Positions 1-7,777 of a stretch of DNA of 64,000 nucleotides are shown here, one piece after another. The translations under genes and the position numbers were made by a program. Each line of letters opens with the position of its first letter. The stretch's first letter is position 1. Origin of the DNA: Henriciella sp. (lineage in GTDB: Bacteria > Pseudomonadota > Alphaproteobacteria > Caulobacterales > Hyphomonadaceae); contig JABSQB010000008.1 of assembly GCA_013214545.1 (NCBI GenBank), positions 1-64,000 of the forward strand. Reading direction: 5' to 3'. Below the pieces are notes generated by a model. The model had not been told where the DNA came from. It ran no database searches and was given only the letters and a program-made list of their open reading frames with translations.

Positions 1-1
1 G

Positions 2-75
2 TGGTTCGGGGGAGACTTGAACTCCCGACCTCACGATTATGAGTCGTGCGCTCTAACCAGCTGAGCTACCGAACC
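2..75 (-). tRNA. tRNA with CAT anticodon (elongator Met most likely)
   Basis: Read on the minus strand this folds as a complete cloverleaf. The acceptor arms GGTTCGG and CCGAACC pair fully, the D arm reads AGCTCAGCTGGTTAGAGC, the anticodon stem-loop is CACGACTCATAATCGTG with CAT in the loop, and the T arm carries GTTCAAGTC. The discriminator is A at position 2; the window edge hides whether CCA is encoded. CAT is used by initiator Met, elongator Met and lysidine-modified Ile2. The fully paired first acceptor pair argues against an initiator. Elongator Met is the best guess; Ile2 cannot be excluded by eye. Confidence 0.93.
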
Positions 76-136
76 ATCAGAAGCGCGCTGCATACACTGC
101 ACATTGGCGCTCCGCAACCATTCTTGTGCGGCTAAA

Positions 137-850
137 TCAGCGCGGCCAATCCTCCGGTAACTGCGCTGAGACGAAATGCTGTTCCAGCTCCGGGCTGGCG
201 AAGAAGAAGGTCGCTTCCGTGATCACCGCCGTGTAGTTTTGGCGGATTGTGCGAAACGCTGCCTTGGCTTCGAAATTGAGCGCGAATTGCGAGACATAAG
301 TGAGGCCCCATTCCGGCTCCGTTTCGAGCAGATAGCTTTGTTCGAACCGGGTCAGGCGGCCGCCTTTCGGGCCGCGCACAGGGCGGGGCAGGGTGTAGTC
401 GATGCGCATGAAACGGCCATCCATCGGCTCCATCCAGGCTTCGGCCTGCAGGCGCTGTGTGGCCCAGACATCGAGCGCATTATCGTTCGCAGACGGCGCA
501 TGGTGGAATTTTAGTCGCCAGGCCGGCCCCATATCGTCGACAAAGACGGTCTCGCCAAAACTGGCGCGCAAATCGTCCGGAAACAGGCGTCCATCCGGCG
601 CAGCTTCGGCGCCCCAGGCGGCGGCCGCCTGGTCAAGGTCAGCATCTTCTCCGCGGGCGATGACGAGACGCCAGCGCTGGCCGTCCGGTTCGCGCGGATC
701 GAAGGTAAAGGTGCGGCTTGCCTTGGCGCTGCTCATTTCGACGGTAAAGGCGGCGCGCAGGCTGTCCGGCGCTTCGGTGGCGCGCAGGGCCTCGTCCATC
801 GGACCGGTGCCGACGATCAGGGGAAAAGCAAGACTGAGGGCGAAACTCAT
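137..850 (-). CDS. Hypothetical protein, possibly exported (237 aa)
   Basis: I do not recognise a family. The N-terminus is short and hydrophobic (MSFALSLAFPLIVGTG), which could be a weak signal peptide although it lacks basic residues. The rest is mixed alpha/beta and rich in Trp, Phe and acidic residues, without cysteines, repeats or membrane helices; the overall look is of a periplasmic beta-rich protein. The frame is long, GC-consistent with neighbours and ends in EDWPR just short of the tRNA gene. No strong Shine-Dalgarno precedes the start. It is divergent from the mscS-like gene, with about 160 bases between them that could hold both promoters. Confidence 0.7.
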   Translation of the reverse strand: MSFALSLAFPLIVGTGPMDEALRATEAPDSLRAAFTVEMSSAKASRTFTFDPREPDGQRWRLVIARGEDADLDQAAAAWGAEAAPDGRLFPDDLRASFGETVFVDDMGPAWRLKFHHAPSANDNALDVWATQRLQAEAWMEPMDGRFMRIDYTLPRPVRGPKGGRLTRFEQSYLLETEPEWGLTYVSQFALNFEAKAAFRTIRQNYTAVITEATFFFASPELEQHFVSAQLPEDWPR

Positions 851-1013
851 GCAAGCTGTCTCGGGTTAAATTACGTCTGGTTTAAGGCAGACAAGATTAA
901 CTCTGGAGCTTGCCGACTTAAGGTTTATGCGGCGTGAACGCTGCGTTTATCTCCATCGAATTTGCGCCTGATTTTGCTTTACAGTCGCCGCCTGCCTGTG
1001 ACACGGGAGCTGT

Positions 1014-2132
1014 ATGACGACTTTGCTCACGCCGCCCTTTGATGTCTCGGTTCTGCCGCCTGCGCTCGCAGCGATCGCCCCGCAGGTCTGGATGGGGTTC
1101 ATCCTGATCAGTCTGATCCTGATCGCATATTTTGCCGGGTATCTGTTCAAGCGATTTGTCCGCGCCTTCGGCCGCCGCACCTATAAGGATTCGGACTTGT
1201 TCCTGGGGTCGAGCTGGGATCTCGCCGCGCCGCTGACGCAGCTTCTGGTGTTCCTGGCTGTGTTTACCGGCGGCGCAGAGCTGGTTGGCTTTGATTTCGG
1301 GCATGTCCTGGTGAATTTCTGGCCCAAGGCGCTGGCCGGTCTTGTGATCATTGGCGGCGCGGTGCTGCTGGCGACCTGGCTCAATCGGTCCTTGCGGGCC
1401 TATGGCGAGCCGGCCAATGCGCGCCACCGGGTCGATGATACGCTGATCAATTTCTCGGCCGCGATTATTCGCTATCTCATTCTCGGTATCGCCATCCTGA
1501 TGGCGATGACCCAGTTCGGGTTTGCGCCCGGGTCGCTCATTGCCATTGTCGGTGCCGCGGGCCTTGCCATCGCGCTCGCCCTGCAAGACACGCTGAAGGC
1601 GGTTGCTGCGGGCTTCATGCTGGCCGCCTTTCGGCCGTTCAAGATTGGCGACTGGGTCGAGATTGGCGAGCGGGAGGGCGAGGTGATGAACATCACGCCC
1701 TTCAACACAGCGATCCGGCAAGTCGACAATAAAGTCATGTTGCTGACCAATGATCAGGTCTGGGGCGATGCCATCATCAATCACAATCGCTTGCCACGGC
1801 GACGTCTGAACCTGTTTTTCGGCGTTCATTACGACACTGATCTCGATCACGCGCTGGAGGTTTTGACCAGCATTGCCGACGCGCATGACCGGGTCCTGCA
1901 GAAATCAGATATCTGGGTCGGTGTGCATGAGCTCGGCGACTGGGCGATCACGCTGCGCCTGCGCGCCTGGGTGCCGGGCCGGGAATTCGTTCAGGTGCGT
2001 GCTGATATCACCAAAGCGGTCAAACAGCGCTTTGACGCGGAAGGCATCGAGATCCCTTACCCACACCAGGTCGAAATGGTGAAGGAAGGGATCGAGCTCA
2101 AACGCACGCCGGAGAAGGCGGGCGAGGATTAG
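1014..2132 (+). CDS. MscS-family mechanosensitive ion channel
   Basis: The 372 aa protein belongs to the small-conductance mechanosensitive channel family, which opens under membrane tension to release osmolytes. Several hydrophobic helices precede the family's pore helix region, seen as a Gly/Ala-rich stretch near residues 165-200 (AIVGAAGLAIALALQDTLK), followed by the conserved beta-domain start FKIGDWVEIGEREGEV. The C-terminal part resembles the cytoplasmic vestibule domain. The start is preceded by GGGAG at a suitable distance. Its stop overlaps the stop of the convergent acyl-CoA ligase gene by four bases (TTAG). Confidence 0.93.
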   Translation: MTTLLTPPFDVSVLPPALAAIAPQVWMGFILISLILIAYFAGYLFKRFVRAFGRRTYKDSDLFLGSSWDLAAPLTQLLVFLAVFTGGAELVGFDFGHVLVNFWPKALAGLVIIGGAVLLATWLNRSLRAYGEPANARHRVDDTLINFSAAIIRYLILGIAILMAMTQFGFAPGSLIAIVGAAGLAIALALQDTLKAVAAGFMLAAFRPFKIGDWVEIGEREGEVMNITPFNTAIRQVDNKVMLLTNDQVWGDAIINHNRLPRRRLNLFFGVHYDTDLDHALEVLTSIADAHDRVLQKSDIWVGVHELGDWAITLRLRAWVPGREFVQVRADITKAVKQRFDAEGIEIPYPHQVEMVKEGIELKRTPEKAGED

Positions 2133-3754
2133 GCTGTTGGCAGCTTATAGTCCTTGAAGATCTCGCGCAGCTTCAGCTTGTTGATCTTGCCTGTGGCGCC
2201 GAGTGGGATCTCGTCGATGAAAGCGACATCGTCTGGCGTCCACCATTTGGCGATCTTGCCTTCCAGTTGCGCCAGCATCTCTTCCTTGGTCGGCTCTTCG
2301 CCCGGATTGGCCTGGATGATCAGCAGAGGACGCTCATCCCATTTTGGATGGTAGATGCCGATGGCCGCAGCGTTCGCGACTTTGGCATGGCCGACTGCGA
2401 TATTCTCAATATCGATCGAGCTGATCCACTCGCCGCCGGACTTGATAACGTCCTTGGCGCGGTCAGTGATCTGCATGGTGCCGTACTGGTCCATATTGGC
2501 GACGTCGCCAGTGTCGAAAAAGCCATTCTCATCGAGCACATTGCCGCCATCGCCTTTGAAATAGCCAGCCGCAATCGCTGGACCGCGCACGACCAAACGG
2601 CCGGAAGTCTCGCCGTCCCATGGCAAGTCATTGTTCTCGTCATCGACGATCTTGAGTTCGACACCGAACGGTGGGCGGCCTTGCTTCAGCTTCTGCGTCA
2701 TCCGCGTGTCAATGTCCGCATCCATCAGATGCGGTGGCAGCGTGCCGAGCGTGCCCAGCGGGCTGGTCTCGGTCATGCCCCAGGCATGGATCACATCGAC
2801 ATCGAACTCCGTCTCGAAGGCGCGCAGGATAGCTTCCGGAACCGCCGAGCCGCCGATCACGACCTTGCGCAAGTGCGGCAGCTTGAGATTGTTCTCGCGC
2901 AGATAGCCGAGCAGGCCGAGCCAGACGGTTGGCACCGCTGCCGTGATCGTGACTTTCTCAGTATCGAGCAGCTCATAAATGCTGGCGCCGTCCATTTGTG
3001 CCCCGGGCATGACCATATTCGCGCCAGTCGCCGGGCAACCAAAGGCGAGGCCCCAGGCATTGGCGTGGAACATTGGCACAACCGGCAGGACGACATCGTC
3101 AGAGCCCATGCCCATCGCGTCTTTCGACATGGTGATCAGTGTGTGCAGGACGTTGGAGCGATGCGAGTAGAGCACGCCTTTCGGGTTACCCGTGGTGCCT
3201 GATGTGTAGCAAAGCCCGCACGCTGTCTCTTCCGGGAAATCGCCCCAGCTGGCGTTCAGCGACTTGCCGGCGACCCAGTCATCAAAGGCAACCGCGCCGA
3301 CAGAGTTTTCCGGCATATCATCGGCGCCAGCGAAGATGACGAACGTTTTGATGGTTTGGAAGTGATCCTTCACTGCTTCGACAATTGGCAGGAAAGTGGT
3401 GTCGAAAATCAGCACCTTGTCTTCAGCGTGATTGGCGATCCAGGCGATTTGCTCCGGGTGCAGGCGCGGGTTGATCGTATGCAGCACAGCGCCAATGCCC
3501 ATGGTGCCATACCAGGCGGCCATATGGCGGGCCGAGTTCCAACCGAGAGTCGCCACCCGGTCGCCGAGGCCAATGCCACCCTCAATCAGCGCGCCGGAGA
3601 CCTGTTTGGAGAGGTCATGCAGTTCGGAATAAGTGGTGCGAACGATATCTCCGCTCACGCGGCGAGTAATGATCTCGCGGGTCGGGTTAATTCGTTTGGC
3701 GTGCTCCAGGATTTTGTTCGTGGTCAGCTGCCAGTCTTGCATGATGCCTTGCAT
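2129..3754 (-). CDS. Acyl-CoA ligase, AlkK-like (AMP-forming)
   Basis: A 541 aa member of the ANL adenylating superfamily. The P-loop [11 protein letters not shown] lies at about residues 183-193, the HAWGMTE motif is near 330, and a [10 protein letters not shown] motif with the catalytic lysine is at the C-terminus. The sequence [11 protein letters not shown] and the N-terminal [20 protein letters not shown] closely recall medium-chain acyl-CoA ligase AlkK, so activation of medium- or long-chain fatty acids to CoA thioesters is likely. The frame is open for 67 more codons upstream, but I chose 3754 because CGGAGGA sits seven bases before that ATG and the longer form would run into the divergent GDPD gene. 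Confidence 0.93.
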   Translation of the reverse strand: MQGIMQDWQLTTNKILEHAKRINPTREIITRRVSGDIVRTTYSELHDLSKQVSGALIEGGIGLGDRVATLGWNSARHMAAWYGTMGIGAVLHTINPRLHPEQIAWIANHAEDKVLIFDTTFLPIVEAVKDHFQTIKTFVIFAGADDMPENSVGAVAFDDWVAGKSLNASWGDFPEETACGLCYTSGTTGNPKGVLYSHRSNVLHTLITMSKDAMGMGSDDVVLPVVPMFHANAWGLAFGCPATGANMVMPGAQMDGASIYELLDTEKVTITAAVPTVWLGLLGYLRENNLKLPHLRKVVIGGSAVPEAILRAFETEFDVDVIHAWGMTETSPLGTLGTLPPHLMDADIDTRMTQKLKQGRPPFGVELKIVDDENNDLPWDGETSGRLVVRGPAIAAGYFKGDGGNVLDENGFFDTGDVANMDQYGTMQITDRAKDVIKSGGEWISSIDIENIAVGHAKVANAAAIGIYHPKWDERPLLIIQANPGEEPTKEEMLAQLEGKIAKWWTPDDVAFIDEIPLGATGKINKLKLREIFKDYKLPTA

Positions 3755-3856
3755 CGGTGATCCTCCGTAAACTTCTGTTCTGTTCGCCTCTTTCGGGGCC
3801 TGATGAATGTTGTAGGTTGGCGAGCCCAGATCGGCAAGAATCGAAAGTAGAACGCG

Positions 3857-4870
3857 ATGCGACTTATCCTCCCAGTGCTTGCTCTTGCAGCAGGCTTGAG
3901 CCTCACAGCGTGCCAACCAGAGGCTGGCGAGTTCGATCCGCCGGTTCGCGCTCAAACCGGTTCAAGTTCGGAAACCACCAGCGCGCCCGCCACCAATACA
4001 GCTCAGGTGGAGGTGGCGACCGGGGCACGCATGGATACTGGCCCGCTGCCTGACTTCTTTGATTGTGTCCGCGAAAGCGGGGGTATGTTGATTGCCTCGC
4101 ATCGCGGTGGTCCGGCGCCCGGCTATCCTGAGAACGCGATCGAGACGCTGCAATATGGCCTCGACCAGGGCATATTGGTGCATGAAATCGACGTGGCCGA
4201 GAGCCGGGATGGCGTTCTGTTCCTGATGCATGACCGGACGCTCGGACGGACGACGACGGGCGGCGGCTACGTCGCGGATACGGACTGGGACACGATTGAA
4301 CGTCTAAATTTAGTCGACGATGAAGGTTCCATCACCGCCTTCACAGCCCCAAAACTGAGCGAAGTCCTGCTCTGGGCCAAACGCTCCGGCGCGATTGTCG
4401 AACTCGACAAGAAGGAGACGACCAGTTTCCGTAACATCATCTCGCATGTCCGCGCTGCTGAGGCCGAACAGAATGTGATCCTGATCACTTATAATGATGA
4501 CCAGGCCCGCGAAGTTGCGCGTCTGGCGCCGGGTCTGATGATGACCGCAGGCGTCGATAGCCGCAGCCATCAGGAGACGCTGGAAGCCGCGGGCGTGAAT
4601 TTTGACCAGGTGATTGCCTGGATGGGTATCTCCAATCCCAATCCGCGGGCCTTCGAAGCGGTTGGCAGACGCGGGGTCGAGACGGCGTTCGGCACGCTCG
4701 GCCGTCCGGGGGAACGTCTGGATGATCAGTATTGGGCGGATGGCGACCCCAGCGAATATCAAACTCTGGCCGATGGCGGCCTGACAATGCTGGCGACTGA
4801 CGCGCCTTACCGTGTGGCTGAAGCGCTGACCGCAGATGAAATTGCCTATGACAGCTGCCTCAAGCGCTAG
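3857..4870 (+). CDS. Glycerophosphodiester phosphodiesterase-family lipoprotein
   Basis: A 337 aa lipoprotein: signal peptide with lipobox LTAC and acylated Cys19, then a low-complexity Ser/Thr/Ala linker to about residue 60. The GDPD TIM-barrel signature follows: HRGG at 82-85 with PENAIETLQYGLDQG, EID at 110-112, and MHDRTLGRTTTG starting near 124, which supplies the second catalytic His. The family hydrolyses glycerophosphodiesters to sn-glycerol-3-phosphate and an alcohol; here the enzyme would be membrane-anchored in the periplasm. It is divergent from the acyl-CoA ligase gene, so the two may share a lipid-turnover context. Its stop overlaps that of the next, convergent gene by CTAG. Confidence 0.9.
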   Translation: MRLILPVLALAAGLSLTACQPEAGEFDPPVRAQTGSSSETTSAPATNTAQVEVATGARMDTGPLPDFFDCVRESGGMLIASHRGGPAPGYPENAIETLQYGLDQGILVHEIDVAESRDGVLFLMHDRTLGRTTTGGGYVADTDWDTIERLNLVDDEGSITAFTAPKLSEVLLWAKRSGAIVELDKKETTSFRNIISHVRAAEAEQNVILITYNDDQAREVARLAPGLMMTAGVDSRSHQETLEAAGVNFDQVIAWMGISNPNPRAFEAVGRRGVETAFGTLGRPGERLDDQYWADGDPSEYQTLADGGLTMLATDAPYRVAEALTADEIAYDSCLKR

Positions 4871-6024
4871 AGCACGAAGCGGGCGCGTTCATTTGAGCTG
4901 ATAAACTCGATCATCTCGTCATACGAGGCGCGTTCCAGCAGGCTCATGGCTGCGATCTTTCGGGCGTGGGTTCGCGCCGTCTCGAAGCTTTGATCGGCGT
5001 GATTGATCGCTGCGGCGTAAAATTGCATGCGGCGAGTTTCGCGCTGTGGGCGCAGGCCTTCCAGCATGGCTCGAACGCCAACGGCCAGGATGGCGAAGGC
5101 GATGGCGACTGCGCTGAGGACTGACGTGCTTTCCTTGAATGGCTCCCAAAGCGCTGCGCCGAGGGCGATAAAATTTGCGGCAAAGGCGAAGACGACCAGC
5201 AAGTAAGACAGATTGCCGAGAATATGCAGCTGCTTGGACGGGGAGGACCAGAATTTGCCCTCAGATGAGAGCACATAATTGGTGTATTGGATCTGGCCCC
5301 GGATGCGCGTTTCCTGCAGCGCGCGATAGACTTCATCCAGCCGGGCCGGATCGACGCTGTCGGATTTCATGGCGGCCTTTTTGGGCCAGGCCTCGTCGAT
5401 CCAGAACGCGGTTTCGGATCGCGCGTTCGTAACGCTCTGTCCGGAATAGGATGCCGCCGAGCTCTGCGTGTACTTAGTGTACTCGCTTGAGACCTGGTCG
5501 ATGAAACTACGCTTGAAGCGGCGGAAGCTGAGATCACGCTGGTCGAGCACGGCGGCAACCTTCTCCGCGCTGTCGGCGGCGGCAATGTCGATGGCATGGG
5601 CCGCAATGTGCTGGGCGTGCCATTGGCGCAGGCGCTCGGTGATCAGTCGCTTCATCAACCAGTCGCGCTTCACCTTGCCAAACCCCAGCCCAAGGTTGCC
5701 GAATATGAGCGCCAGGATGCCAAAGCACGCGCCTGCAATCGCAAGATAGCGCAGGATGGGTTCCTGCTGTTCTTCCTGGATCCAGATGCCTTTGACGATG
5801 ACGTCAAACGGAAACGCCAGCAGGGACAGGGTGGCGAAGATCAGGGCGGCGCAGCCGATCCATCGGGACCGTCGTTTCGCTTCAACTGCCAGTTTATCGA
5901 CGCGCTGAAACTCTTCGCGGAGTTCCGGGTGATCGAGTGCAAAGAAGACGTTTGGGAAGCTGCGTTCAGCCAGGGCGCGATCTTCATCCGAGAGCAAAAG
6001 TTCGTCATTGAATCGAAAGCTCAT
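4867..6024 (-). CDS. Four-helix membrane protein, SLATT/DUF4231-like
   Basis: This 385 aa protein has two pairs of predicted membrane helices: about 56-76 and 91-112 (after the charged segment VDKLAVEAKRRSRW and followed by KRDWLMKRLITERLRQW), then about 270-292 and 300-320, also followed by a basic segment. The pattern of basic helix, two TMs and a Trp/Arg-rich amphipathic helix is what SLATT-type effectors of SMODS/SLOG systems show, here apparently duplicated. The family call is an inference from pattern, not a match to a signature. It is divergent from the TIR-domain gene 215 bases away. SD AGGGAC precedes the ATG. Confidence 0.75.
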   Translation of the reverse strand: MSFRFNDELLLSDEDRALAERSFPNVFFALDHPELREEFQRVDKLAVEAKRRSRWIGCAALIFATLSLLAFPFDVIVKGIWIQEEQQEPILRYLAIAGACFGILALIFGNLGLGFGKVKRDWLMKRLITERLRQWHAQHIAAHAIDIAAADSAEKVAAVLDQRDLSFRRFKRSFIDQVSSEYTKYTQSSAASYSGQSVTNARSETAFWIDEAWPKKAAMKSDSVDPARLDEVYRALQETRIRGQIQYTNYVLSSEGKFWSSPSKQLHILGNLSYLLVVFAFAANFIALGAALWEPFKESTSVLSAVAIAFAILAVGVRAMLEGLRPQRETRRMQFYAAAINHADQSFETARTHARKIAAMSLLERASYDEMIEFISSNERARFVL

Positions 6025-6238
6025 GCACCCGTCCCTGGTTCGTCAGCGACCGATAGGAAACACGCTCACTTCGCAGCTGGCAAGAAGTTATCGCGCTTGG
6101 CATCTGAAATGAAAAGATTTTTCGCAGAACCGGTTTTTGCAATCCGCTGCTGAAACTCCGCTTTGGATTGCAGAGATTTTGTGCAATGGCTGGAGCAAGG
6201 TCGCATTAACTATAACTCATAAGAGGACCTCGGGGACG

Positions 6239-7777
6239 ATGGCGCACATTTTTCTATCCTATAGCAGGGCGGACCGACCGACCGCGCAAATCATCGCCGA
6301 AGCGCTTGAAGCAGAAGGGTTCTCCGTCTGGTGGGATAAGGTGCTGCGGGCAGGTCAGACCTATGATGAGGTGACCGAAAACATGCTGCGCGACTCTGCT
6401 GTGGTCGTGGTGCTGTGGTCGCAAACTTCGGTGAAATCGAAGTGGGTACGAGCCGAGGCGACGCTCGGCCAGCGCAGTTGCGAACTGGTTCCGGCGATGA
6501 TCGAGGATGCCGATCGTCCGATCATGTTCGAACTGACCCAGACCGCCGATTTGATCGGCTGGGCGGGTGTTCGCAATGAAGCGCGCTGGGGAGATTTTGT
6601 CGCCGATATCAAACGCTCGCTCGACAAGCATGCGGCGGACGCTGCCGCCCCGGCGGTGGCTGCGGAAGGCGCAGCGCCCGCGCCAGCCGCCCAGAATGAT
6701 GCAACGATCGAAACAGTGTTCTGGACTTCGATCAAGGATGGCGACGATCCGGCGGATTTTGAGGCCTATCTGTCTCGTTATGAGGATGGTCACTATGCAG
6801 CGCTGGCCCGAAACCGGCTTGCTGCACTGAAAGTTGGCAGCGCACCGGCAGAGCCTGCGGCGGCAGCACCTGCTGCACCGAGCCCGGCGCCGGAACCCAA
6901 GAAAGCCGCGCCTGCGCCGACACCACCGCCTGCGGCGAAAGCCAAGCCGGAAAAGAAGAAATCGAGCCCCTTGCCGCTGCTGCTCGGCGCGGCCGTCGTT
7001 CTGGGCGCTGGCGGGTGGTTTGGCCTGCAAATGATGACCTCGACGGAGCCCGTCACCGACATCGATCCGCCGCCACCGCCGCCGGTTTCGCCAAGCTGTG
7101 ATGTCTGTCCGGATATGGTCGAACTGCCCGGCGGCAGTTTCATCATGGGATCGCCAGATGCCGAGCCGAACCGGTCCGGCAATGAAGGCCCGCAGCGCGA
7201 AGTCAACCTGGAACCGTTTGCCATCAGCGCGACCGAAATCACCCGCGGGCAGTGGCAATTGTGCGTCGATGCGGGCGGCTGCAACGGATCGCAAGGCCGC
7301 GCCGATAGCAGCGATCCTGTGACCCAGATCAGCTATGATGATGCGGTGGCGTATACGACCTGGCTGTCTCAGCAGGGCGAGCGTCGCTACCGTCTGCCAA
7401 GTGAGGCGCAGTGGGAGTATGCCGCGCGCGGCGGCACGCGCACACCTTATTGGTGGGGCACGAATTTCCCTGGCCCAGGCGCCGTCTCGGGTGAGCCGAG
7501 CGACACAAAAGACTTGCCAGCGAACGCCTATGGTGTGTCAGGCATGCTCGGCAATGTCCGCGAGTGGGTGGCTGATTGCTACATCAACAATTACTCAAAC
7601 GCACCCGACGATGGCCGCGTGGTGCGCCAATCCGGGTGCCAGCGATTTGTTGTACGCGGTGGGTCCTGGCGGCTCGGCGCAGCAGAGCATCGCGCCGCCA
7701 ATCGCGCTCGCTTTACACGGTCAGTGCAGGATCGATCCGTTGGCTTCCGGGTTGTTGCGCAACCGGCCTCTGACTAG
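6239..7777 (+). CDS. TIR domain - transmembrane - FGE/sulfatase-modifying-like protein
   Basis: Chosen at the ATG beginning MAHIFLSYSRADR, which matches the canonical TIR strand A; an upstream in-frame ATG at 6137 adds unconserved sequence. Layout of 512 aa: TIR domain 1-130, with a candidate catalytic glutamate E73 in SKWVRAEATLG; a segment 158-195 (ETVFWTSIKDGDDPADFEAY) of a type often seen in multidomain bacterial signalling proteins; an Ala/Pro/Lys linker 200-243; one TM helix 245-266; a proline stretch; then an FGE/SUMF1-like domain from about 289 with PGGSFIMGSP, ATEITRGQW, RLPSEAQWEYAARGG, GNVREWVADCY and VRGGSW. Predicted topology is cytoplasmic TIR and periplasmic FGE-like domain. 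TIR domains commonly cleave NAD+. Confidence 0.9.
   Translation: MAHIFLSYSRADRPTAQIIAEALEAEGFSVWWDKVLRAGQTYDEVTENMLRDSAVVVVLWSQTSVKSKWVRAEATLGQRSCELVPAMIEDADRPIMFELTQTADLIGWAGVRNEARWGDFVADIKRSLDKHAADAAAPAVAAEGAAPAPAAQNDATIETVFWTSIKDGDDPADFEAYLSRYEDGHYAALARNRLAALKVGSAPAEPAAAAPAAPSPAPEPKKAAPAPTPPPAAKAKPEKKKSSPLPLLLGAAVVLGAGGWFGLQMMTSTEPVTDIDPPPPPPVSPSCDVCPDMVELPGGSFIMGSPDAEPNRSGNEGPQREVNLEPFAISATEITRGQWQLCVDAGGCNGSQGRADSSDPVTQISYDDAVAYTTWLSQQGERRYRLPSEAQWEYAARGGTRTPYWWGTNFPGPGAVSGEPSDTKDLPANAYGVSGMLGNVREWVADCYINNYSNAPDDGRVVRQSGCQRFVVRGGSWRLGAAEHRAANRARFTRSVQDRSVGFRVVAQPASD

Noticed and set aside
2129-3955. The longest form of the acyl-CoA ligase (608 aa)
   Set aside because: The extra 67 residues show no conservation with AlkK-like enzymes and overlap the divergent GDPD gene; a strong SD marks the ATG at 3754.
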